Shown here piece by piece: positions 1-11,700 of a stretch of 64,000 bases of DNA; within the stretch, counting starts at the first letter, position 1; each line of letters opens with the position of its first letter. The stretch comes from Cymodocea nodosa (Eukaryota > Streptophyta > Magnoliopsida > Alismatales > Cymodoceaceae), in contig JAZBRI010000011.1 of the NCBI GenBank assembly GCA_036874045.1, positions 11,352,501-11,416,500 of the forward strand, given 5' to 3'. The position numbers and the translations under genes are program-made. The notes beneath the pieces were generated by a model. That model had not been told where the DNA came from. It ran no database searches and worked only from the letters and a program-made list of their open reading frames with translations.

Positions 1-349
1 TCTCTTTAATTTCTTCTCTTATCTTTTCGTCAATTCATTTACATTTAGTGCAGCATATGGGCCACAGCACCATACAAACTTTACGACATTGACCTAGAAG
101 TCATAACACCCGTTATTAAATGTACTGTTTGCAACTAAAAACACATGTATTGTTGCAGCTGTTACATAAGCATTACATGATCTCGTAAATCTATATTTAT
201 GAAGTATTTTGTATTTCATATACATATTATTATGTTTTACTAAAACTTGAACTATTTTTGAATCCATTAATTATTCAGTATACGGCATATATGTTGTTTT
301 GTGTTTTTTATGAACTAAATGACTACAGCGACTGTATTTTTTCAGCAGA
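1..349. other. AT-rich intergenic DNA, no gene seen
   Basis: This stretch is AT-rich and carries stops in all frames. I see no gene, repeat array or RNA gene in it. Confidence 0.6.
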
Positions 350-611
350 AGGAAACAGAACTTCAAAGCGATTCTATACGTACATCAAAGTAAAATCATT
401 AAACTGAAGGAAGAAATTATCTCTCTTAGAGATTCATTGGATAAGAATGACGAGGAGTTCAAATTGGTTAAAAATGAAGTGTAGTTGATCAGAGAAGAAT
501 GCACTACGTTGAAAAAGAGGAGCAAGAAGATTTCAGTTCATTTTGATGAATTCAAAAAAGGAGTTTGCTGAAACGAAGAACAAATTGGAGAGCAAAAGCA
601 CCGACAGGTAA
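350..611 (+). pseudogene. Decayed exon of a coiled-coil protein
   Basis: After a T-rich stretch ending in CAG, the plus strand encodes a Lys/Glu/Leu-rich segment that looks like coiled coil, for example KLKEEIISLRDSLDKNDEEF. It ends at a GT donor-like site near 610. The segment has a frameshift near 390 and in-frame stops near 482 and 568, so it cannot be translated whole. No other exons of such a gene are visible nearby. It is most likely a duplicated or retained exon of a long coiled-coil protein; which family is not clear. Confidence 0.45.
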
Positions 612-989
612 TAAGTTTAGTTTGAAACTTTGATGAATTCAAAGTTTATAGTTGAATAACATGACTTGTAATTTGTTTACCAAGCTCAATGGCCTCAAAA
701 TATTCACTAAACTTGCTTAATGATTTCATCCACCTCTTCATTATGAAACGATCAGGTAATAAGTTCATTTTAAAATAAACTAAAAATGAAAGAAAATGTC
801 GACAAACAAAATCTTTGGATTCAAATATTGACAAGCTTCATCTTGCCCTTCTCCTATCTGGTTCATTTGTTACAAGCTTTGCATACATGGTTGACCCCCT
901 TCATTGATACAATAAATGTATCCAATCCTAGTTGTAATTCAAATCCCTAAAATCAAAAAAAAGATTTCAAATGTTATAATTCGTAATTG

Positions 990-1030
990 TAAAACTAAAA
1001 CTAAAACTAAAACTAAAACTAAAACTAAAA
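990..1030. repeat. (ACTAAA)n minisatellite
   Basis: A 6-bp unit ACTAAA is repeated about six to seven times without change. On the other strand it reads TTTAGT, close to but not the same as the plant telomere unit TTTAGGG. Confidence 0.9.
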
Positions 1031-2200
1031 TTTGTATTTCATAGTGGTAGCAAAAATTGAAATAAAGCAGTACCATTGACATTAAATAAATTTTACAATA
1101 AATATCGTCATCATTTGGATCTTTCTCCTACATGATGGATACACATTATCAAAACTTTTACTAAATTTAGCTTGAAATTCATAAAACATCTTCCTTGGGT
1201 ATTGATGATGGATCTATTTCTATATAGCAAGTGCAATTATAATCTTCGCACTTTTTTATTGTGTTTGGTAATCACAATATTTTCTCTTAGCTTTAACAAT
1301 CTTCAAACTTGAAATAGACAAATACAACAAATGACGATGTCATAAAAAAACTTTTCACAAAAGCGTTCATGCTTTCACTCTCCCTTGTGTTATTGTTTCT
1401 CGTCCCAAAAAATATTCTCATCATAAACACCAGAACTCATTTGCGTATATGGACTTAAGCTGAAAAAATTCACTCCTTCTACCTATGTTAAAAAATTTCC
1501 TCAAATTTAGACTAACATGTAATAGATAGAATAATCTATTTTTAGTATAAACACGACATTTTTTATTGTAGGCGCTTAAAACAGTATACTCAATTTAATT
1601 TCGCTTGTATAAAAAAATTGCTCCTCTTACAAGATCTCTAGGACTTCCAATGTTGATTGACCTTGCCATAAATTGCTAAAATCAACTCCCACCCTTTAGT
1701 TCTATTAGTAGTGTCCCATGTAAATTTTTTCGTTTACATTTTTTTTGCAAGCCCAAGTAATACAGAAGAAATTGTAAATTGTAATCTTTTGTTTGTTCCT
1801 TGCAGTACATTACATATCATAGGTATTAATACATTATATCAGGCATGCTTATACATCACATTCCATTGGTATCGATGGAATATATTAGAAATGCTCGTGC
1901 ATCACATCACAAGTGATCCTATTTTATAAATTTCGAAAGAAGTATGACTATTTGGTAAATTCTACTTATTGCATCTAAATTTTGATACAATATGGCACCA
2001 TGCTTATTAATTCAATTACTTAGATTTGGTTAAAAAATTGAAACATTAGATTTATTTTTTTAAGATTGCGAAAGGACAGTTACGATCACGAACGATTCGT
2101 TCAAACGTGCAACGAAAGACAACTACAAGAAGTCAACAGTCCGTTTTCCTGAGCGACAACCTTTACCCAACGTCCGGAAACAGTTACTCCGTCCGACGGT
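1031..2200. other. Upstream region of the TBC gene
   Basis: AT-rich DNA without a supported gene. From about 2080 the composition becomes GC-richer, which fits the proximal promoter and 5' leader of the downstream TBC gene. No clear TATA box is evident. Confidence 0.4.
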
Positions 2201-2218
2201 CCAGATTGATTCTTCCCG

Positions 2219-2494
2219 GTGTCGTGTAGATTTTGTGCGTGCGTGCGTGACGGAGCACGAGGCTATAGTGGGCCCCAGTACCTCGGAGAAGAGATTTCCC
2301 ATGACAAGAAAAACGGCTGCTGTCCATCAGATGGAGGTTTCGTCTCTCGTTCTGGGGATAAGGAGGGGGAGGGGGAGGAGGGGGAGGAGGAGGAGGAGGA
2401 GGAGGAAATCGGAGGTGGAGAGGAGGAGAACGACGATTCCGCCACCGGAGATGGTGGACTTCTATTGTTGGATCCTAATCTCAATCCTTCTCAG
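2219..2494 (+). other. Probable 5' leader exon of the TBC gene
   Basis: GC-rich DNA ends at a plausible splice donor (CAG|GTGATT at 2494/2495), followed by an acceptor TTGCAG at 2631-2636, giving a 142-bp candidate leader intron. A GGA/GAG purine tract lies at 2360-2410. One frame stays open through the whole exon and joins in phase with the TBC frame, encoding an acidic Glu-rich stretch, but it holds no ATG and an in-frame stop lies at 2207-2209. I therefore treat it as untranslated leader. A non-AUG start cannot be excluded. Confidence 0.45.
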
Positions 2495-2672
2495 GTGATT
2501 CGAAGTTTTTCTACGGCTTCGCTGCAACTAGCTCGATCCGAATTTTTTCCGCTCGATCTGTGTAGTTTCTGCTCGGATTCGTGGATTGAACACGGTTTCG
2601 TGTGATTCGGGTTCGGATGATGTGGTTTGGTTGCAGGGAGTGAGGCTTTTAGGTGGAGCAAAAGTGTTGGGG

Positions 2673-2798
2673 ATGTCGTTCGACGGGGACGAGAAGAGAT
2701 GGGTATGCAGCCGCGGCGCTGTGATGAACTTGCATCGCGTCAGCTCGATCGTGCGGGAGATCTCACGGGAGCCCTGTCTCAACCGCTCGCCTGTAAAG
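2673..2798 (+). CDS. TBC gene coding exon 1 (residues 1-42)
   Basis: It encodes MSFDGDEKRW... to ...NRSPVK and ends in phase 0 at AAG|GTTAGT. Its own exon may begin at 2637 after TTGCAG, with 36 bases of leader before the ATG. Confidence 0.75.
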
Positions 2799-5700
2799 GT
2801 TAGTGGTTGGAAGTACTTCAGCGTGAGTTGATAGTGCTGCACTGGTTTATCGTTCTTTTCCATTTTTTTCTTGTTGTTTGCGCCAAAGGTGGACATATTT
2901 AATCTCCAAATGCCGGAGCTTCCATTTCTATTCACTCATTTTTTGATGGAAATCAAGTGTGTGCTGTTATCTGAATTCACGAGAACTAGGTCCTTGTTCT
3001 CATTCGTACGTTCCAAGTGAGATTTGTGAAGTAATCAAACCGGTGGGAATGATGATGCATATTAAGAACATTGGCTGTTCACATGTGCTTCTATTTTGTG
3101 AGATAGAGTATTTTGGCACAATTGCGTCCTCCATTGTCATATAATTAGACGTTTTAGAAAGTAAGGGAACTATGCACTGATCAGCAGAATGCAGATTTCA
3201 CATTCATTATATCTTTTTAACTAGGTTTTTACACTTATTATCACATGATGCCTTATTTTTTGAATGGATAAGCACATGTAGCGTGATTTTTAGTGATAAG
3301 TAAAAACCATTCTTAAGATGGATACATGGCTTGTTAAAAAAAAAAATAAAATTTCAGGCTTAAAGGCTATAACACTCCTTTAATTTTCTAATATTCTATG
3401 GAAGTAGCAATAATCTTGTTCAAGCAGCAATTAGTGTTATAAGTAATAGTAAATCAACCTCATACAATGCATGTATCAACTATATGTGATCGATAATTTT
3501 TTTTTAAAATATGTACACACAATGTTTTTTGATGGCATACATGTATACATGATTAATAATAAGATTATAAAATAAAATTATTAAATATTTTTATTGTTTC
3601 CATCCTTTTTTCACATGTTCTAAGGATTTCCACTAGGATGCTTGATTCAACATCATATCTGTCTGCCATGGTTAGTAGTCAGTACCACTCATGATTGAGG
3701 ACGTGGATGTAGCCATTCCACAAGAGGTGGATGTGATACTCACCAGTATAGTCATTATAGATGAATAACACTTCTTATAATTTTTAAGATGAGTTTGGCC
3801 AATCATAGTGGGCTTAGCATGCATCCACAAAGACTTCTAATGTTGATCAAGTGTTTGCCACAAGGACTTAAATCTAATGTGACCATATCTTAAGCTGATT
3901 ATGAGAAGTCTTTGTAGTTATAAGCTACTTTACCCTTTGTCATTGCCTCACCTAGTCGCATGCCATCACCACATGTATCTGTGCTCTTGTAGCTTCTTGA
4001 GAAAGGTTTTAGATTATTGGCTTTGTGTTTTCAATTTGTTATGTACACAAGACCATTTTATCATTCCTTCTAATTTGTCTACCATTTGCTCTATTTCCAT
4101 GACTATTGGTTGTAGTTGTCTTGTTTCTATAGAAAGGGTTATTCAATCCACTTATCAAAATTTTCAACCATCCCTTTATCCATTAGTTCCATTACAATAA
4201 TTCTTTGCTGTTTTATGTGATATTTTAATTATTTTATTATTGATTTCTAGATGGGTAAGAGACTAAGAGGATTGGTTTAGGCCATGAATGTGGTCAAGCT
4301 GTGTACTTACTAGTTTGTGATATCTTGAGAACTCTTTTTTCATGGTTACTCTCCACAATTTCTCACTTCTAAGCTCTGTAGTCTTGGTTATCCTTCTTAT
4401 CTCAAACATTAGTAAGCCTTGCCTTGTATTTCAATTCAATTTGTTACTTTGTGTGTCATCTCTGTTAAGTAAGCATCATCATCATACCTACAAGAGTCTA
4501 TCCCATCATATTAGCTGGAGTCCATTTGAGTTGGTTTGCTATAATATTGAAGGACCTACTTTGTTCAAATCTATGTTTGGTTTTAGGTATTTTATTATCT
4601 TTAATTCTTTTTTTTATTATGATCCTTGTGTCCCATGGGTATAATAATATATTTTCTTAAGGATAGGTTGCATGCCTTGGGTTAAATTTTTTTGTTGAAT
4701 TAAAAAAATTCAATTTTCTCTTTCCTAACAAAATTTTCATATGGATAGTTCCTTAGAATTTATTTAACATGTTGTACATTAGAATTCTTGTTGAGATACA
4801 TTTCAACTAATTAGTGTGACCGAAAGAAGAGATAGAGACATCTTAGATGTGACCCATACCATAATATTGTAGATGCATGTCCCAAAGGTCCTGTGGTCTG
4901 GTACTATTCTTGTTATTTGATATCTTTTCAATAAAATTCCATCTGTTATGATTGGAGGAGAAATTCCTTTAAAGAGGCTTCAGTCTAACATTGAATTATT
5001 TTATTTTGCTTTCAAAAGTTTTTAGTTCTGTTGTCTCTGTTCAGAATTTGTCTTTTGGTCTTGATAAGCTGTGACTTTGGTTTATGAAGTGTGCTTCTGT
5101 TGGTTATTTTTGTGTTTAGAAAGGCTATTATTTTTATTATGTGCCTACTTAAGGATATTTTGCATCTGTTGATGTTACTTATTAAGTCTTGAGCTGATTT
5201 AGATGCTGTTGATAATCCTTCTGAAGGTCTTCCTTTTCCTCATCTTGTTGAGATTTGAGATTGATACATTAGGACTAATCTGTGAAGAAAGAACCATGTC
5301 AAGCATCCCCTTACAGTTGTATCATGGCCAACAATGGCCTCAGCAATCATAGTAGTCAAACCCTACCAAGCCTTCTCCATCTGTAGATTTCTCTCTCAGG
5401 TCTTGTTCTATGTATGGCTATTCAGGGGTAAATGATCTATTAATGTTCATATTATATCTCCTGTTGTTTCTTATGTTCTTCTTATTCCATTTTATGATTT
5501 TGCCATATCTATCTCTTTTGTGTTTATTCTCTGAAAGTCTATGAATCTCCTTGCCTTTCCATTGGAAACTTGTCATGGATGATGAAATACAAGCATTGTC
5601 AGCTTGTAGCATGTGGAATTTGGTAGTTTACTCTATAGGAATCAAATTTGTCGTCTGTAGATGAGTCAATGCCATTTAAGTATAAGACAAATGAATTTGT

Positions 5701-8700
5701 AGATAGATGTCAATCTCAATTGGTGACTTGTAGTTTTACTCAAACCTTTGAGGTTGAACATGTTGAGTCTTTCTTTTCTGGTTCTCTTGAATTCTATACA
5801 TTTGGTATTGTCTATTACTATCAACTAGACCTGGGAGTTCTGCTATTTGGATGTATAATAGGTATTTATGCATCAACCCTTCGGATAATTTCTTAGGAGA
5901 ATGCCATGTTGTCTACTTTGAAACATGAAATTAAACATTGACACATCTTGATGAATTTTTTTTGATATGTATAGATTTTTTGAATTATTGAATAGATGTC
6001 AAAATTGATGTTGACATGATAATTTGTTAATGAAAGATGATTTTCTTTATCACATTTTCATTGATATGACTTTAACATTATGAAATTTTGCTAACACATG
6101 TCATTTTTTCAACTTACCATGGTTTGATACAAAATCAAAGTTGAAGTCCTTGCATTAAAGACCTATTTATGTCTTGAAGTGAAGTCTATGGGTTTGGTTT
6201 GAAAAATTCAGCAATAATGCCATCGAATGTCTGTTCCTAATATGTGCATTCTGATAGTATATGTGGATGATGTTCTTTTAATAAGAAATGACTCTCTACA
6301 CACAGAGCAAGACAAAGGAGATTTAAAGAAACATTTCATTACCAATGACATAGGAAATATTAGATAACCTTTGTGGATTTAGGTTTGTACAAGGCAAAGA
6401 TGTGATGGTTTTGTCCCAGATCAAGCATGTCTTGAATCTTCTGTAAGGAACATGCTCCTTATGTGTAAGTTAAAAGCTACTCTTGATGAACATGACCCAA
6501 ATTTTTAGGATGACACTTTAGATATATATGAGGGTGCACATGGATATTGACAATTGATTTGGGTACTTATATACTTGACAATCACTCATCCAGATGTATC
6601 TTATGTTAAAGGTCCTGTCCTTAATTCAATGCATGAACTTAAAATGGTCCATTAGCATGGTGTTGTACATGTAGTAACTTACATTAGAGGCATTCATAAC
6701 TTACAAAAAGAATGAACACTTGTAGTCAATGTTTATTTAGATTCATAATATGTAGATGACAGAGGAAATACAAAATTAACCTCAGAATACTATACATATT
6801 AGGGGCAATTTGATCATGGTGTGAAGTAAGAAGCATAATTCTATCTCTCGATCAAGTGTAGAGATAGGGTTTCATTTTATGGCACAAATATCTTGCAAAA
6901 TGTTATGGATCCAATCCTTATGCACTATGACAACCAAATAATAATTTTTGTTACCAACAATCTAATATTTCATAAATGAACTACAATAGCTTAATCGGTT
7001 AGGATTGGTGGTACTTATAACTTTTACTAAGGTTTGAATCTTAATGAACCTAAAACCAAATTTATCAAAAAAAAGAAAATCTAATATTTATTAAGAGGAT
7101 CAAACACATCAAGGTTGACTATAACTATGTACATAATATAATCATGAGAAGGATCATTGCTACTCCTTATATGCTGCCTTTAAATCAACTTTTAGATACC
7201 ACCACTAAAGGATTAGGCATTGGAGTGTTTGAGTTTCTTTGTAACAAGTTAGATATGATTGTTATTTATGTTCAAAATGAGAGAGGAGCGTCAGGCATGA
7301 TTTTTTATTAAATATTCATATATTAGAACATACTTAGGATTCATTATACATGTAATCTTATTCATAGTAATGCAATGATTGATATTTTTCTCCCCTATCT
7401 TCTTCAGTCTTTATGATTTACAACTGAAAGGGTAGTTGTGTGACTATATGAGCCTTTGCTGCAACAGGTTGTATTATGCTAGTGTAATAGTTTAAGTCTT
7501 CATGAATTAATGCATAGCACTTGATTTTTGCTCTATGACTAACATAATACAAACCAAACAAGTAACTTCCTAGCTGATAGATAAATAACTAAAACATTTT
7601 TTTGAAGAGGATAAGAATGAATCTTACTAATAAAATACGTTCAGACATACACAGGAAAAGATTGACCAAAATAGTCAATTCAAAATAAATGAAAGGAATT
7701 ATATCATTAGAGTCCCAGAAAATAAAAAAGAAATTTTTTTAATTGAGTAATTACCTTCCTCTATGTGTTTCAACTTTCATTTTATCTAGACGTCATGGAA
7801 CAACAAACTATTCAAGAATTCTCTTATTCCTATAATAATGTTCTAGTTTTGGCCTGGGCTATGTATGGGTGCATATCCTGTAATATTGTGTCTTTGCCTC
7901 TATTTGCTTAGATTGTTTTTCTTTCCTTTTCTTTTTGTTAATTACAATTGATAATTTTTAGATAAACCTAGGGCATCATCCAACCCTTGCATCAAATAAA
8001 AATTTCTTTACCATTTTTGGGAGTCTTTAGAAGTTAATTCTGCGGAGTTATTTTTTTACAGGGAAGCAAAACACTCAAGCCAGAGAAGTGGCAATCTATT
8101 TTTGACAGTGATGGGAAGGTGTCTGGTTTTCAAAGGGCACTCAAGTTAATCATATTAGGGGTATGTTGTGGCACTTTTCCCTTGTTAACTTTGTCTGATT
8201 TTGTTTTGAATTTGTTTTTTATATTTCTGACCTAAAATTCACCTTCTAAACCTTCAATGTTATGCATTTTTCTTGCACAACGAAGCTATTTTTCATCCAT
8301 AAAGCATTTTTGGCCATGTAATTAGGTTTTTTATGTCAATAATATCAGGGTGTTGATCCATCTATAAGGCCTGAGGTCTGGGAATTTCTTCTCGGTTGTT
8401 ATTCTTTAAGCAGCACTGCAGAGTACAGACATCAACTGAGGATGGCTAGGAGGTATTGGGTTGTCTTCGTAAAAACCAATGTCCATGCTCTTCTTTGCCT
8501 TTGTATCCCTACTTTTATCTAATATGCAGTACCTAGTTATTTAGCTGAATTTTATATATTACTTTGGTGTATTGTTGGATTCACTTTCTTTCTGTATGTG
8601 AATATTGGATAAATCTTTGCAATGACGTGTAGTTTGTTTCTATGTCTCATGTGAATAGACGGAGACTCTATCTTACATAGTTGAAATGAAGGATATTTGT

Positions 8701-11700
8701 TAAGATAACCAAGGAAAATTTCTAACTAGACCGTACAAGTGATATGTTCACATTAATGATCTGAATCAGGTGGACCGTGAATATAATTGAAATTCAAGAC
8801 AATTTGGAGTCAATATTTAGTCTTATGTAATATACTAAGAAGACTCATGAAAACATGTAAATAAATAACTCTTGATCTAAGGTAGCGTGTGGATATGATT
8901 TTAAAGGGCTTAGATCATGAAAAATATTGATTACACATATAATTTGATATAGGGAAAGGTTGTTACATTGTAAAGTACTGTACATAATCTATTTGGATGT
9001 GAATAAATGGTTCTCAATTTTGACATGAAAATCGATCATTAAATGACAATTCTACCTATACATATTCAATATCTTTAAAAGTTTGAATATTATCGTATTA
9101 TTTAATATAATTATTAATGTGAGTTAATTATTAAAATAATATAGTATTGTAATTGTAATTATACTTCCAATATTTATATAGTACAATTTTATATTATAAT
9201 ATTATATTATAGTAGACAATAAATATTATATATTATAATTAATATTAATCAATGCAGGAATTAGTACAATCAATATTATTTAATATTAATATAATATTAT
9301 AGTTATGCTAAAGATAAATATTTTTTGTTATAATTGGTAATGATTAATGAAGTAATTCAATATAATTAATATTAGTATAATAAGAATTGAATGATATTTT
9401 CTAATCATTATTAATATTAGTATCCATGCCCTCATGATTTGACCTCTTTTTAATTGACATGTCTTGGATAGGATATGCATGTAACGGATGAACAAACTAC
9501 TAAATTGTTGTCTTAGCTTGATAGCAAGAGGATGAATGCCTTGATTAAGTGGAATAGGCAGAGGAGATGCTTAGGCACCCATCTCAACAATCGTGATCAC
9601 AATACCAAAAATATCTGATTAATATATAATCACACTCACATATCATAAGGTACTTATGTGTTGGGAAGAGAACAAATTATTCATCAAGAAACATTTTGAC
9701 AAAACATATTCTAACAACAACAAGATGGAGAATTTGGGTAAATAAGGCATTTCATGTATTATTAGGCTTCAATAAAGTTAGCATTATTATTTTACATTTG
9801 GTATGTGTTTTAGCATTTTCTTATATGTTAAGAGCAACCAACACTAAAAAAAGTATTGACTGATGAACTCTAACTTCTGAAGACCCACATTGCCACTGAG
9901 GATATCCATGGGCCTTAGCAGCCCTTGGACGGTTGGACCTTAGTGAGATGATGCATTTGGTATGCACAAAGCTAAAGGGATGAGGGCGCCTTGTGATGGG
10001 TATGTAGGATTGAGCAAGATGGAGCAAAGATATGGCTAGCCAAGCTTGAGGATTGACAGTTGACAGTTGATGACTAGATGGGTTTAGGGGAGAGAACAAA
10101 TGATTCATCAAGAAACATTTGGATAAAACATAGTCTAATAACAACAAGATGGGGAAGAGAATGATTCATCTTGCGATGGGTTGAGGTCTTATGTCTTGGG
10201 AAGAGAACAAATAATTCATCAAGAAACGTTTTGACAAAACATAGTCTAACAACAACAAGATGGAGAATTTGGGCAAGTAAGGCATTTCACATATTATTGG
10301 GCTTCAATAAAGCTAGTATTATTATTTTACATTTGGTGTTTTAACATTCTCTTATATGTTAAGAGAAACAAAACTAAAAAAAGTATTGACTGATGAACTG
10401 TAGCTTCTGAAAAATACAAGTAAACACCCTAACATTAAAGATGTACATGTCTTCTGTGAACATGCCACTTTCTGTTGGAGATCTAATGCAGTTAAAGTCA
10501 CCCATGATTGAACAAGACTAGTGTTGATGCATTCTGACATCTAACATCTCATTCCAAGTAGCAACCTTTGCTCATGTATTTTGAGGATCATAAATAACAA
10601 TGCAAATCCATTTGAATCTTTGACCATCATCCAAAAGGCCAGAGAGTGTGAATTCACCCACCAAGGAGTTAAAAAGAAACCAAGATTTTGAATCCTAGGC
10701 CAAAAAATGTCCCTTGATGCCTCCACCAGGACTTTTCAAATCTTCCACTCCAACCTTTGAAGTCCTTGATTATCCACATCCTTAACTTTTGTCTCATGGA
10801 GCCCTATCATTGAGACCTCATGCTTGTGGGCTAGGCCACCCACCAACTTTTTCTTTGTTTCTCCTTACATTCCAACATAGAGCATTCATGGATCACTGCT
10901 ATTACCCCTTGAGGCATCCTCTGCATCCAATTTGGTCTCGGCCATTTTGAAGTTAGGGACTTGCTCCCTCAACAAGAAACTCAGCAATTTTCCTCAAGAG
11001 ATGATAGTTGCATCCTCCCAAAGCTCCTTCTCTTCTTTTGGGGATGACCAGATGTATTTGATAGAGAATAGAGTCTGTAGAATGTTGCAACATTTCCATT
11101 CCTTGCCAGGACTGCCATCAGCTGCTAGAGATGGTGATACATACTAAAGAGACTTTCTTTAATATGACTTGTGTTTAGGTCATGAATCAATGGATACCCA
11201 AGAATCTGGGTACAAGCCTTCAACTAGATCATCTTTTCCATGGCTATCAACTTCTTTGATTGGGTAGCATATACTAAACACAAGCCTTCAACAAGATCAT
11301 CTTTTCCATGGCTATCAACTTCTTTGATTGGGTAGCATATACTGAATACAAGCCTTCAACTAGATCATCTTTTCCATGGCTATCAACTTCTTTGATTAGG
11401 TAGCATATGCCCTTAAAAGGGGAAGCTCAAACCTGTAGCCCTTATTTAGGGAGTGAAAGTTTAATTCAAAATTAATTAGTAGTGAGTTGAGTGTCCATAT
11501 AAGGTTAAGTTTTCTTTCTTTTCTATTGATACAAAGCTTTATCTCAATATGCCCCCTTGTGGCTTTTTTATATTTTTTTATGACTGCAAGTGGCCTACAA
11601 TGAGAATTGGCTTTAATATCAAATGAAAGTTCAACTTAAAATAAATTGTCCATGAGTAAAAAGTCTCCCTTCATATAAGGTTAGGTTCTCTTTCTTTTCT

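Noticed and set aside
990..1030. Interstitial telomere repeat
   Set aside because: The unit is TTTAGT, not TTTAGGG, and is only about 40 bp long.
6971..7077. Possible tRNA gene
   Set aside because: It has A- and B-box-like words, but the arms do not pair as a cloverleaf, and the A-rich tail and target duplication show a SINE.
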